In this document: positions 1 to 7,410 of the stretch, piece after piece
Position numbering within the stretch: the first letter of the stretch is position 1
Layout: the number at the start of each line of letters is the position of its first letter
NCBI GenBank assembly: GCA_018644785.1
Contig: JABGPV010000158.1
Span: 1-12,122, forward strand
Source of the DNA: Deltaproteobacteria bacterium
GTDB lineage: Bacteria > Desulfobacterota > DSM-4660 > Desulfatiglandales > Desulfatiglandaceae
Length of the DNA: 12,122 bases
Reading direction: 5' to 3'
The notes under the pieces: generated by a model
What the model saw: the letters and a program-made list of their open reading frames with translations, nothing else
The model's database searches: none
Told to the model about the DNA's origin: nothing
Translations under genes and position numbers: made by a program

Positions 1-297
1 ACCGGAAATGGAACCCCTTGCAATTTTAACCCTCACTTTCGGGGCGATCTCCACAGTGACCACATCATCGGTGAGCCCGGTGACCAGTCCATGAAGGCCT
101 CCGCTGCTCACAATACGATCCCCTTTTTTAATGGCGGAAAGCAGTTGTTTATGCGCTTTGGCCTTTTTCTGTTGCGGCCTGATCAGCAGAAAATAAAAAA
201 TTGCGAACATCAAAATAAGGGGCAAAAAAGCACCGAAACCACCGCCTGCGCCTTCACCGCCGCCCGACCCACCCAATGCATAAGCTAAAGAATTCAT
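1..297 (-). CDS. yajC: Sec translocon accessory subunit YajC (partial, C-terminus beyond left edge)
   Basis: YajC is a small inner-membrane protein that binds the SecDF complex and assists Sec-dependent export. The visible 99 codons give a short N-terminus with a glycine-rich stretch (about residues 9-20), one hydrophobic membrane segment (about 23-40, ending in the family motif FLLIRPQQKK), then a cytoplasmic domain with the typical GDRIVSSGGLHGLVTGL segment. The reading frame is open to base 1, so the C-terminus is cut off. The ATG at 295-297 has a near-perfect Shine-Dalgarno (AAGGAGG, 305-311 on the minus strand) placed directly after the tgt stop, 15 nt away. The tgt-yajC order is widespread and is normally followed by secD and secF, which would lie beyond the left edge. 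Confidence 0.93.
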   Translation of the reverse strand, partial: MNSLAYALGGSGGGEGAGGGFGAFLPLILMFAIFYFLLIRPQQKKAKAHKQLLSAIKKGDRIVSSGGLHGLVTGLTDDVVTVEIAPKVRVKIARGSISG

Positions 298-312
298 CCT
301 TGAACCTCCTTA

Positions 313-1443
<1,131 letters not shown>

Positions 1444-1452
1444 TCAGCCGTT

Positions 1453-2511
1453 TCACAGGATCAGCATGGCATCGCCATAACTGTAAAACCGGTATTGCTG
1501 TTCAACGGCCCAGGCGTAAGCCTTTTTTATCAAGTCAAATCCGGCGAAGGCCGATACCAGGAAAAGCAGGGAGCTTCTGGGCAGATGAAAATTCGTGATC
1601 AGTCCATCCACAACATGAAAATCAAAGCCTGGCGTAATCAGAAGCTCGGTTTTTCCGCCACCGGCACGAACCCCTTTTTCCAAGGTCCATGCGGTTTCCA
1701 GAGCACGGACCACGGTCGTTCCAACAGCAAAAACCTTTCCACCACGCTCTTTGGTTTCGTTAATCAGTCTCGCGGTATGGGGCTCAATAAAATACTGTTC
1801 TTCCTCTAAATGGTGTCGTCTGATGTCCTCCGTTTCCACAGGCCTGAATGTGCCATACCCCACGTGGAGCGTCAACGGCACCATCCGAACACCCTTTGCT
1901 CTGATGGCAGAAATAAGATCATCGGTAAAATGTAATCCGGCTGTGGGGGCTGCAACCGCGCCTGCCTGTTCTGCATAGACCGTCTGGTATCGCTCCCTAT
2001 CAAGTATATCCAGCGAAACGTCTTCGGATCGCTTGATATAAGGGGGCAGGGGAAGATGCCCCTTTTCCGCAAGGAGACCTTCTATCCCTTTTTCACCCCC
2101 GGTAAAAGATATCCTTGTCAGACCCCGGTCAAGAACCTCCTGTATTTCTCCGGAGACCGTCCCGTCAAAAAAAATACGGTTTCCCGGTTTGGGCCGTCTG
2201 GAAGACTTCAGGAGGCACAATCTGGGTTCGCCGCTGCGGTTGTCCCCGTTGAAATGCTCCAGAACAAGAACTTCAACTTTACCCCCGCTCTCCTTGCGGC
2301 CAAAAATCCTCGCGGGAACCACCCGGGTATTGTTCACCACCAGAAGATCCTGGGGACCAAGAAAGGACGGCAATTCAAAAAAACGGCGATCCGAAAGAGA
2401 ACCTGCTGAACGGTCCACCCTGAGCAGCTTGGAATGATCCCGTTTGTCAGCCGGAAACTGTGCGATGCGGTTTTCAGGCAGATGGTAGTTATAATGTTCT
2501 GTTTTCAGCAT
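1453..2511 (-). CDS. queA: S-adenosylmethionine:tRNA ribosyltransferase-isomerase (epoxyqueuosine synthesis)
   Basis: QueA transfers and isomerises the ribosyl group of SAM onto preQ1-tRNA, giving epoxyqueuosine. Family motifs are GHLPLPPYIKR, AGAVAAPTAGLHFT, TLHVGYGTFRPV, GTTVVRALE, TNFHLPRSSL and the C-terminal YRFYSYGDAM. The frame is open up to 2631, but I place the start at the ATG at 2511 (352 residues, the usual family length). Homologues begin with the sequence seen here (LKTEHYNYHLPENRIAQ-like), the 40 extra residues look non-conserved, and a promoter-like sequence lies inside that extension at 2535-2561. No good Shine-Dalgarno precedes the 2511 start. The gene is followed 27 nt later by tgt. 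Confidence 0.96.
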   Translation of the reverse strand: MLKTEHYNYHLPENRIAQFPADKRDHSKLLRVDRSAGSLSDRRFFELPSFLGPQDLLVVNNTRVVPARIFGRKESGGKVEVLVLEHFNGDNRSGEPRLCLLKSSRRPKPGNRIFFDGTVSGEIQEVLDRGLTRISFTGGEKGIEGLLAEKGHLPLPPYIKRSEDVSLDILDRERYQTVYAEQAGAVAAPTAGLHFTDDLISAIRAKGVRMVPLTLHVGYGTFRPVETEDIRRHHLEEEQYFIEPHTARLINETKERGGKVFAVGTTVVRALETAWTLEKGVRAGGGKTELLITPGFDFHVVDGLITNFHLPRSSLLFLVSAFAGFDLIKKAYAWAVEQQYRFYSYGDAMLIL

Positions 2512-2534
2512 TGGGAACACATTAAAGCGCGTAA

Positions 2535-2561
2535 AGTATACAAATTCAATTTTTAAGTCAA
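2535..2561 (-). promoter_or_regulatory. Possible internal sigma70 promoter for queA
   Basis: On the minus strand TTGACT (2556-2561) and TATACT (2535-2540) are separated by 15 bp, slightly short for a sigma70 promoter but with strong hexamers. Transcription would start about 17 nt before the proposed queA ATG at 2511. It lies in the 155-bp gap between the DUF2065 gene and queA, so queA-tgt-yajC may be partly independent of the upstream promoter. Confidence 0.4.
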
Positions 2562-2666
2562 ACGGTTTTATCCTTGATGTGAAAAGGTACGGAATATTCA
2601 AACAGTAAAGGCGTTCAGGATTCGCCTTCATTGAAAATCGTCAATCCTGCAAAATTATTATTGGCC

Positions 2667-2852
2667 CTAAGGGCGGGAAAAATAAGTGATGAGAAGCCCG
2701 ATTCCCATTGCCAGAAAGCCCATTAATCGAAGATGCGCGTTGGGCATTTCAAGAAGATTTGCGACCCAATGCTTCATTTTTTCCGGGAAGGCAAAATAGG
2801 GTAGCCCTTCAACAATTAGAACCAGGCCCAGCAAACAAAATAGTGTTTTCAT
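2667..2852 (-). CDS. DUF2065 (YjeT-like) small inner-membrane protein
   Basis: A 61-residue protein of unknown function. It starts with a hydrophobic helix (about residues 3-20, LFCLLGLVLIVEGLPYF), has a short polar loop with FPEKMKHW and a proline-containing helix, and ends with a second hydrophobic helix (about 42-58). This is the two-helix layout of the DUF2065 family, often found near housekeeping genes in proteobacteria. The ATG is preceded by GAGGA about 13 nt upstream, a longer spacing than ideal. It is the first gene after the strong promoter at 2885-2913 and is followed by queA after 155 bp. The family call rests on length and helix pattern; no function can be inferred. Confidence 0.8.
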   Translation of the reverse strand: MKTLFCLLGLVLIVEGLPYFAFPEKMKHWVANLLEMPNAHLRLMGFLAMGIGLLITYFSRP

Positions 2853-2884
2853 TAGAATCGGGTAGTCCTCTAAAAAGTCCCGCT

Positions 2885-2913
2885 ATCCTAACCCTCCTCC
2901 GTGCTCATGTCAA
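2885..2913 (-). promoter_or_regulatory. Sigma70-type promoter of the DUF2065-queA-tgt-yajC operon
   Basis: The minus strand has a perfect -35 hexamer TTGACA (2908-2913), a 17-bp spacer and TAGGAT (2885-2890, four of six consensus bases). Transcription would begin near 2878, leaving a leader of about 25 nt before the DUF2065 ATG. The rest of the divergent gap up to argS (2914-3057) shows no equally convincing rightward promoter. Confidence 0.6.
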
Positions 2914-3057
2914 CTTGTGATGACCCGCAGTTACACATATTGCTTGATATAAAGAAAGGGATCAGTTAGTTATGTTCCAACAATGAATTCATCCAGAACA
3001 GGGACCCATTAAAAGAGATCCGAAATATGTTTATGACTGCCAGAAGGAATCACCCGC

Positions 3058-4734
3058 ATGAAAAATAGAATCGATGGAATACTCAAAAAAACCCTTTCCC
3101 GCTGTTTTGAGCAGGGCGAACTCAAGGAGACGACATTTCCGGATTATGTTATCGAAGTGCCCAATAATTCCGAACATGGTCATTTTGCCACCAATTTGCC
3201 CATGACCCTGGCATCGGGCCAAAAAAGAAACCCCCGGGAAATTGCATCGATTATTTTAAAAAACCTGAAGGATGAGGCGCATTTTTTTGAAAAGACGGAA
3301 ATCGCGGGACCCGGATTTATCAATTTTACGATCCGGGCAGAAGAGTGGTGCCATATCCTGGATCAGATTCTTCAACTCCATAAGGATTACGGCCGCAGCG
3401 AGATGGGATGTGACGAAAAAATCCTGTTGGAGTTCGTCAGCGCCAATCCTACGGGACCCCTTCATCTCGGTCACGGCCGGGGCGCTGCTCTTGGCGATAC
3501 CCTCTGCCGGATTCTCTCCTTTTGCGGGCATCAGGTCGTTCGAGAATTTTACATTAATGACGCGGGATTACAGATCAAGATCCTGGGGGAATCCATTTGG
3601 GCGCGCCTGAAGCAGAAGGAGGACCCGGGCTTCGTTTTCCCTGAAAACGGATATCATGGCGCATACATCCTGGATCTGGCTGACACCATCTCGGAAAAAA
3701 CCGATTTAGACCCGGAAGATCCCGATAAAGCCATAGACCTCCTCGCCAAAACCGGGAGTGAGATCATGCTGAAGGAAATTCAGCAGGTATTGAATCGCTT
3801 CAGGGTAAATTTTGATGTCTGGTCCTGCGAGAGCGATCTCTTCGCTTCGGGATCGCTTGAAAGGGCTTTGGAGTCCATACGGAACCGGGGACATCTGTAT
3901 GAGCATGAGGGCGCTCTTTGGATCAAAACGTCTGAATTTGGGGACGACAAAGACCGCGTTATCCGAAAAAGCGATGGCCAATTCACCTATTTTGCCTCGG
4001 ATATCGCTTATCACCTGGAGAAACACCGTAGGGGTTTTACCAAAGCCATCAACATTTGGGGTGCTGATCATCATGGATATGTTCCTCGCGTAAAAGCTGC
4101 CCTCATAAGTCACGCTATTCCCGAAGAATGGCTCTCCGTCCTCTTGATACAACTGGTAAAATTGTGGCAGGATGGGCAGGAACTCCGCATGAGCAAGCGG
4201 GCCGGGAGTTTTGTAACGCTTCAGGAACTCCTCGATGAGGTGGGGGTTGATGCCGCACGTTTTGTGTTTCTCACCAAGAGCCACGATTCACCGCTGGATG
4301 TGGATATGGATCTTGTAAAAAAACAGGATAGCGAAAACCCCGTCTATTATGTTCAATACGCCCATGCCCGGATATGCAGCATTATTCGAAAGGCCGAATC
4401 GGAAGAGATTGCCGTACCGGAACGCCATGATGGGATTTCAGAACAACTTGTGCTGAAGGAGGAAATGGCCATTATCAGGACCATGTCGGAATTCCCGCCA
4501 CTCCTGGAGGATATCTGCAAGACCCTGGAAGCCCATCGGTTGGCCTATTACCTGACGCACTTGGCAGCATCCTTTCATCGGTATTTCAACATGGGGTCAA
4601 AAAACGGTGCACTCAGAGTCGTCACCGAAGATAGAACCCTGACCCAGGCCCGGTTGATGCTGGTTTCAGGCGTCAAGATCATTATCGCAAACGGGTTGAG
4701 GCTGCTGGGTGTTAGTGCACCTGAAAAAATGTAA
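3058..4734 (+). CDS. argS: Arginyl-tRNA synthetase
   Basis: ArgS charges tRNA-Arg with arginine in the cytoplasm. The 558 residues match the bacterial class I enzyme. The N-terminal domain (about 1-105) carries the Arg-tRNA synthetase fold seen in PNNSEHGHFATNLPM. The HIGH signature is HLGHGR (136-141) within SANPTGPLHLGHGRGAALGD. A REFYINDAGLQI segment (162-173) follows, and the KMSKS-equivalent loop is MSKRAGS (378-384), as is common in ArgS. The C-terminal anticodon-binding helical domain (about 440-558) ends with the family-type NGLRLLGVSAPEKM. The ATG has AGAAGGA about 9 nt upstream. A palindromic repeat begins 2 nt after the stop and may act as a terminator or processing site. Confidence 0.97.
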   Translation: MKNRIDGILKKTLSRCFEQGELKETTFPDYVIEVPNNSEHGHFATNLPMTLASGQKRNPREIASIILKNLKDEAHFFEKTEIAGPGFINFTIRAEEWCHILDQILQLHKDYGRSEMGCDEKILLEFVSANPTGPLHLGHGRGAALGDTLCRILSFCGHQVVREFYINDAGLQIKILGESIWARLKQKEDPGFVFPENGYHGAYILDLADTISEKTDLDPEDPDKAIDLLAKTGSEIMLKEIQQVLNRFRVNFDVWSCESDLFASGSLERALESIRNRGHLYEHEGALWIKTSEFGDDKDRVIRKSDGQFTYFASDIAYHLEKHRRGFTKAINIWGADHHGYVPRVKAALISHAIPEEWLSVLLIQLVKLWQDGQELRMSKRAGSFVTLQELLDEVGVDAARFVFLTKSHDSPLDVDMDLVKKQDSENPVYYVQYAHARICSIIRKAESEEIAVPERHDGISEQLVLKEEMAIIRTMSEFPPLLEDICKTLEAHRLAYYLTHLAASFHRYFNMGSKNGALRVVTEDRTLTQARLMLVSGVKIIIANGLRLLGVSAPEKM

Positions 4735-4736
4735 AT

Positions 4737-4880
4737 AGTGCCCGAACGAAAACTGTCTTTTTCGCCAATCTCTGCGTCAGATCAAAATTTTAATCCTCGA
4801 AATACTAAATGTATTCCTGCGGTTAAAATTTTGATCTTCCTTTATCTTGAAAAAAAAATCCTAGTTTTCGTTCAGACCCT
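4737..4880. repeat. 144-bp palindromic REP/MITE-like element, copy A
   Basis: The whole argS-SPOR intergenic region is one imperfect palindrome. Perfect inverted segments are 4744-4754 with 4863-4873 (11 bp) and 4780-4793 with 4823-4836 (14 bp), closed by AATAC/GTATT around a 5-nt loop (4801-4815). The core contains TAATCCTCGAAATAC and GTATTCCTGCGGTTA, both found exactly and in inverted order in copy B at 11237-11380. The outer ends are AGTGCCC and AGACCCT. The shared sequence and equal length of 144 bp show that the two are members of one family. No coding capacity is visible. The 3' end sits 12 nt before the SPOR gene start. Whether it is mobile, a terminator or a regulatory leader is inference. 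Confidence 0.85.
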
Positions 4881-4892
4881 GAATAGAATGGC

Positions 4893-5576
4893 ATGAAGGA
4901 AAAAAAAGAAAAGACGGAAAAAGAGAAAAAGGGTCTTCGCCTGGAACTTTCCCGCACGGCGCTCTTTTTTTGGGGCTTAGGCTTTTTGATCTTTCTGGGC
5001 TGGATCTTTACGCTTGGCGTTCTGGCAGGCCGGGGACTTTTGCCGAGCGGCGCAAAAACCCTGGCCGAGATCAAGAACCAAATTGTAAAACTTCAGGAAA
5101 TGGTGGGCCCAAAAGACACTTCCGAATTGGATGAGATCCGGGCCATTCAAAAGGATTCCAATTTTGCGTTTTACGATGAACTTTCTTCGAAAAAAATGGC
5201 CGACTCCGCCAAAGTGGCTACGACGGCCGGATCGGAGGTCCCAATCGGGCAGGGGCCGCCGAATAAGGACCCCAAGCATAAAAATGCTGCCTCAGACCCT
5301 GTGAAAAAGTCTGATCTATCGTCACCTTCCACAGAACTTTATGTGGTTCAGGTGGCTTCCCTGGATCGAGAAAAACAGGCTTTAGATATGGTCAACCGAT
5401 TGGTGAAAAAGGGATACCCCGCTTACCATTACAAAGTTTTTATCAAAGGACGGGGTTATTTCCGCGTACGATGCGGCACATTTGAAACCCGGGCGGAAGC
5501 CGTGAAAACACAGCAAAACCTGGCTGAAAAAGAACATCTGAAAGGTTTTGTTCAAAAGGTCAAGCGTCAGCAATGA
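4893..5576 (+). CDS. SPOR-domain, single-pass inner-membrane protein
   Basis: A 227-residue bitopic protein. A very lysine/glutamate-rich cytoplasmic N-terminus (1-20) precedes one membrane helix (about 22-46). A low-complexity periplasmic linker follows, and a C-terminal SPOR domain (about 147-225) starts ELYVVQVASL and contains the repeated GYPAYHYKV and GYFRVRCGTF segments. SPOR domains bind peptidoglycan glycan strands stripped of stem peptides and recruit proteins to the division septum, so a cell-division or cell-envelope role is likely; the exact partner is unknown. A SPOR gene after argS is, to my recollection, common in delta-proteobacteria. No Shine-Dalgarno precedes the ATG at 4893, because repeat copy A ends only 12 nt away and supplies almost the entire leader. 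Confidence 0.9.
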   Translation: MKEKKEKTEKEKKGLRLELSRTALFFWGLGFLIFLGWIFTLGVLAGRGLLPSGAKTLAEIKNQIVKLQEMVGPKDTSELDEIRAIQKDSNFAFYDELSSKKMADSAKVATTAGSEVPIGQGPPNKDPKHKNAASDPVKKSDLSSPSTELYVVQVASLDREKQALDMVNRLVKKGYPAYHYKVFIKGRGYFRVRCGTFETRAEAVKTQQNLAEKEHLKGFVQKVKRQQ

Positions 5577-5608
5577 TTGTGGCGACGCTGTACAAGAAGG
5601 AATAGATT

Positions 5609-6091
5609 GTGGTATATGACGAACATGAATATCCGCTTGTGAGAAAGGCGGTTATTGAGGATGTTGAACCGATTCACGAAATCTTGAATGCATTTGCTGC
5701 ACAGGGGCAACTGTTGCCCAGGTCTCTCAGTGATCTTTACGAGCATTTGCGCGCCTACCATGTCCTGGAAACGGTACCGGGTGAGCGCATTCAAGGGGTC
5801 TGCGGTTTGGGTATATGCTGGAAGGACCTGGCAGAAATCGAATCGCTGGCCATTGCTGAGGCGTTCCAGGGACTGGGGCTGGGCCGGAAGCTTGTGGACG
5901 CCTGCCTGCGTGAGGCTGCCGCGCTCGGTCTTAACAAGGTGTTTACATTGACCTACGTCCCTGAGTTTTTTGTTAAAAGAGGGTTTTATGAGGTTGACAA
6001 ATCTTGTCTTCCCCACAAAATATGGGCTGACTGCCTGAAATGCCCTAAATTTCCTGATTGCGATGAAACGGCCCTGATGCTTCAACTATAA
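5609..6091 (+). CDS. GNAT-family N-acetyltransferase, ArgA-like (short N-acetylglutamate synthase type)
   Basis: A 160-residue single-domain GNAT enzyme. It opens with the VRKAVIEDVEPIHEIL strand-helix unit. The acetyl-CoA pyrophosphate loop is QGLGLGR (87-93), preceded by the strand LAEIESLAIA. The pattern of LLPRS and LYEHL near 35-47, FFVKRGF and LPHKIW matches the short stand-alone ArgA-type acetyltransferases of delta-proteobacteria, which would acetylate glutamate as the first step of arginine synthesis. Substrate is inferred, not shown. The C-terminus carries a cysteine cluster (C142, C145, C151 in DCLKCPKFPDCDE) that could bind a metal. The start is GTG at 5609 with AAGGA about 9 nt upstream, and the SPOR gene ends 32 nt earlier. 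Confidence 0.85.
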   Translation: MVYDEHEYPLVRKAVIEDVEPIHEILNAFAAQGQLLPRSLSDLYEHLRAYHVLETVPGERIQGVCGLGICWKDLAEIESLAIAEAFQGLGLGRKLVDACLREAAALGLNKVFTLTYVPEFFVKRGFYEVDKSCLPHKIWADCLKCPKFPDCDETALMLQL

Positions 6092-6134
6092 TCGCACCTT
6101 GAAATCGGCGTAATTTGCCCCGGCCCCCTTATAT

Positions 6135-6163
6135 TCGAGCATGGGCCGCCGGCCCTTGCTCGA
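6135..6163 (+). promoter_or_regulatory. 29-nt near-perfect hairpin ahead of tatB
   Basis: TCGAGCA (6135-6141) pairs with TGCTCGA (6157-6163) and GGGCC (6143-6147) with GGCCC (6151-6155), with one T/T mismatch between the stems and a 3-nt GCC loop. It is very GC-rich and lies 10 nt before the tatB Shine-Dalgarno. No T-run follows, so it is not a typical intrinsic terminator. An mRNA-processing or translational role is possible; attenuation of read-through from the acetyltransferase gene is the alternative. Confidence 0.55.
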
Positions 6164-6182
6164 CTGACGTATGGAGGAAAAA

Positions 6183-6623
6183 ATGTTTGGTATCGGCATG
6201 CCCGAATTAATCATCATTCTGGTGATCGCCCTGGTCGTTATCGGTCCCAAGAAGCTGCCCGATCTGGCCAAGTCCCTGGGGAAAGGCCTGTCTGAATTCA
6301 AGAAGGCAACCTCGGAAATCAAAGAAGGCTTGAATCTGGATGAGGACCTCAAAGAGACCCGTGAGGAGCTGGTCGATGCTGTCAGCGGTCTGGATAAGCC
6401 AGCGGATTCAAAGGAAACGGAGGCGGTTGAGGAAAAACCACCAAAATTTGAGGATTTTGACGAAATGCTGGATGATTACCACCAGGAAAAAGCCCCTTCT
6501 TCAACGGAGGCTGAAAAAGTTCCACCCTTAAAAGATGCAGAAGAAAAAGGCCAGCCCGATCCGGCCGTCGTAGCCACTTTGGCGGAGTCGGCAGCTCCCG
6601 TGGAGAAAGATCGAAATGGATAG
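6183..6623 (+). CDS. tatB: Twin-arginine translocase TatA/TatB-family subunit (probably TatB)
   Basis: A 146-residue Tat component. The N-terminal membrane helix ([20 protein letters not shown], 1-20) has the conserved Glu8. A hinge (GPKKLPDL) and an amphipathic helix (about 28-50, [20 protein letters not shown]) follow, then a long acidic, disordered tail. TatB receives folded Tat substrates together with TatC. I favour TatB over TatA because the helix ends VIGPKKLP rather than with the TatA FGPKKLP, because of the long tail, and because tatC follows directly; a dual-function TatA is possible. The start is the ATG at 6183, 5 nt after a GGAGG; an upstream in-frame ATG at 6171 overlaps the Shine-Dalgarno itself and would add MEEK. 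Confidence 0.88.
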   Translation: MFGIGMPELIIILVIALVVIGPKKLPDLAKSLGKGLSEFKKATSEIKEGLNLDEDLKETREELVDAVSGLDKPADSKETEAVEEKPPKFEDFDEMLDDYHQEKAPSSTEAEKVPPLKDAEEKGQPDPAVVATLAESAAPVEKDRNG

Positions 6624-7410
6624 GGAAGACAAACAACCGTTTATCGGTCATTTGGAGGAACTGCGGAAACGACTCGTCGCCTCCGCCATCGCGGTGGGGA
6701 TTGGTTTCGCGGCGTCATACGCCTTTGCGGAAAGACTTTTCGGTCTGCTGGTGGCACCCCTCAAGGCAGTGATGCCCGAAGGAGATCATCTCATTTTCAC
6801 CAACCTTCCTGAGATGTTTTTCACCTACTTAAAAGTTTCTCTCCTGGCGGGTGTCATGCTGGTGGCGCCATTCATTTTCTACCAGCTATGGATGTTTATC
6901 GCACCCGGGCTTTACAAAAAAGAAAAAAAATATGTGATTCCTTTCGTGGTGGCTTCCACCCTTTTGTTTGTGGGGGGGGCCCTTTTTGGTTATTTCGTTG
7001 TTTTTCCATTTGGTTTCAAATTCTTCGTCGGGTTTTCAAACGAATATGTAAAAGCGTTGCCCTCGGTAAAGCAGTATTTTTCTTTTGCCATCAAACTTCT
7101 TTTTGCTTTCGGGGTGGTTTTTGAGCTCCCTGTGGTTATTTTTTTCCTGGCCAAAATGGGCGTGGTGACGCCCCAGTTGCTCAGAAAAAAGCGCAAATAC
7201 GCAATTCTGATGACGTTCGTTCTGGCGGCGATCCTCACCCCACCGGACGTTGTAACCCAATGCATGATGGCGGGTCCCCTGATCATTCTTTACGAAATCG
7301 GCATTCTGGTCGCACAGATTGCCTGGAAATCAAGAGAGAAAAAGAAAAAAGACGCAGAGGATGATGAGGAAAGTGAGGCGGCTGATGATCAGGAGGAAGC
7401 TAATAAATAG
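6616..7410 (+). CDS. tatC: Twin-arginine translocase subunit TatC
   Basis: TatC is the six-helix inner-membrane receptor that recognises twin-arginine signal peptides. The 264 residues show the N-terminal signature [10 protein letters not shown] (11-20), helix 4 region [10 protein letters not shown] with E170, and the [10 protein letters not shown] motif near residues 207-215. Hydrophobic segments fall at about 21-39, 75-95, 108-130, 155-178, 196-212 and 217-235. The C-terminus is a cytoplasmic lysine- then glutamate/aspartate-rich tail (239-264) beyond the last helix. The ATG overlaps the tatB stop by 8 nt (ATGGATAG), with GGAG about 10 nt upstream, so tatB and tatC are translationally coupled. 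Its 3' end overlaps the convergent lipoprotein gene by 11 bp. Confidence 0.96.
   Translation: MDREDKQPFIGHLEELRKRLVASAIAVGIGFAASYAFAERLFGLLVAPLKAVMPEGDHLIFTNLPEMFFTYLKVSLLAGVMLVAPFIFYQLWMFIAPGLYKKEKKYVIPFVVASTLLFVGGALFGYFVVFPFGFKFFVGFSNEYVKALPSVKQYFSFAIKLLFAFGVVFELPVVIFFLAKMGVVTPQLLRKKRKYAILMTFVLAAILTPPDVVTQCMMAGPLIILYEIGILVAQIAWKSREKKKKDAEDDEESEAADDQEEANK

Noticed and set aside
2853..3057. Riboswitch or T-box leader ahead of argS
   Set aside because: T-boxes are essentially a Gram-positive feature, and no specifier or antiterminator structure could be found in the 205-bp gap.
3706..4284. A 192-codon open frame antisense to argS
   Set aside because: Entirely within argS, with no plausible start site and no family features.
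4737..4880. Reading copy A as a simple rho-independent terminator of argS
   Set aside because: The palindrome is 144 bp with a homologous copy before dnaK, which has no gene ending there on that strand, so termination alone does not explain it.
5567..6085. A 172-codon open frame antisense to the acetyltransferase gene
   Set aside because: Fully covered by a convincing sense gene with a good Shine-Dalgarno; composition looks like a shadow translation.
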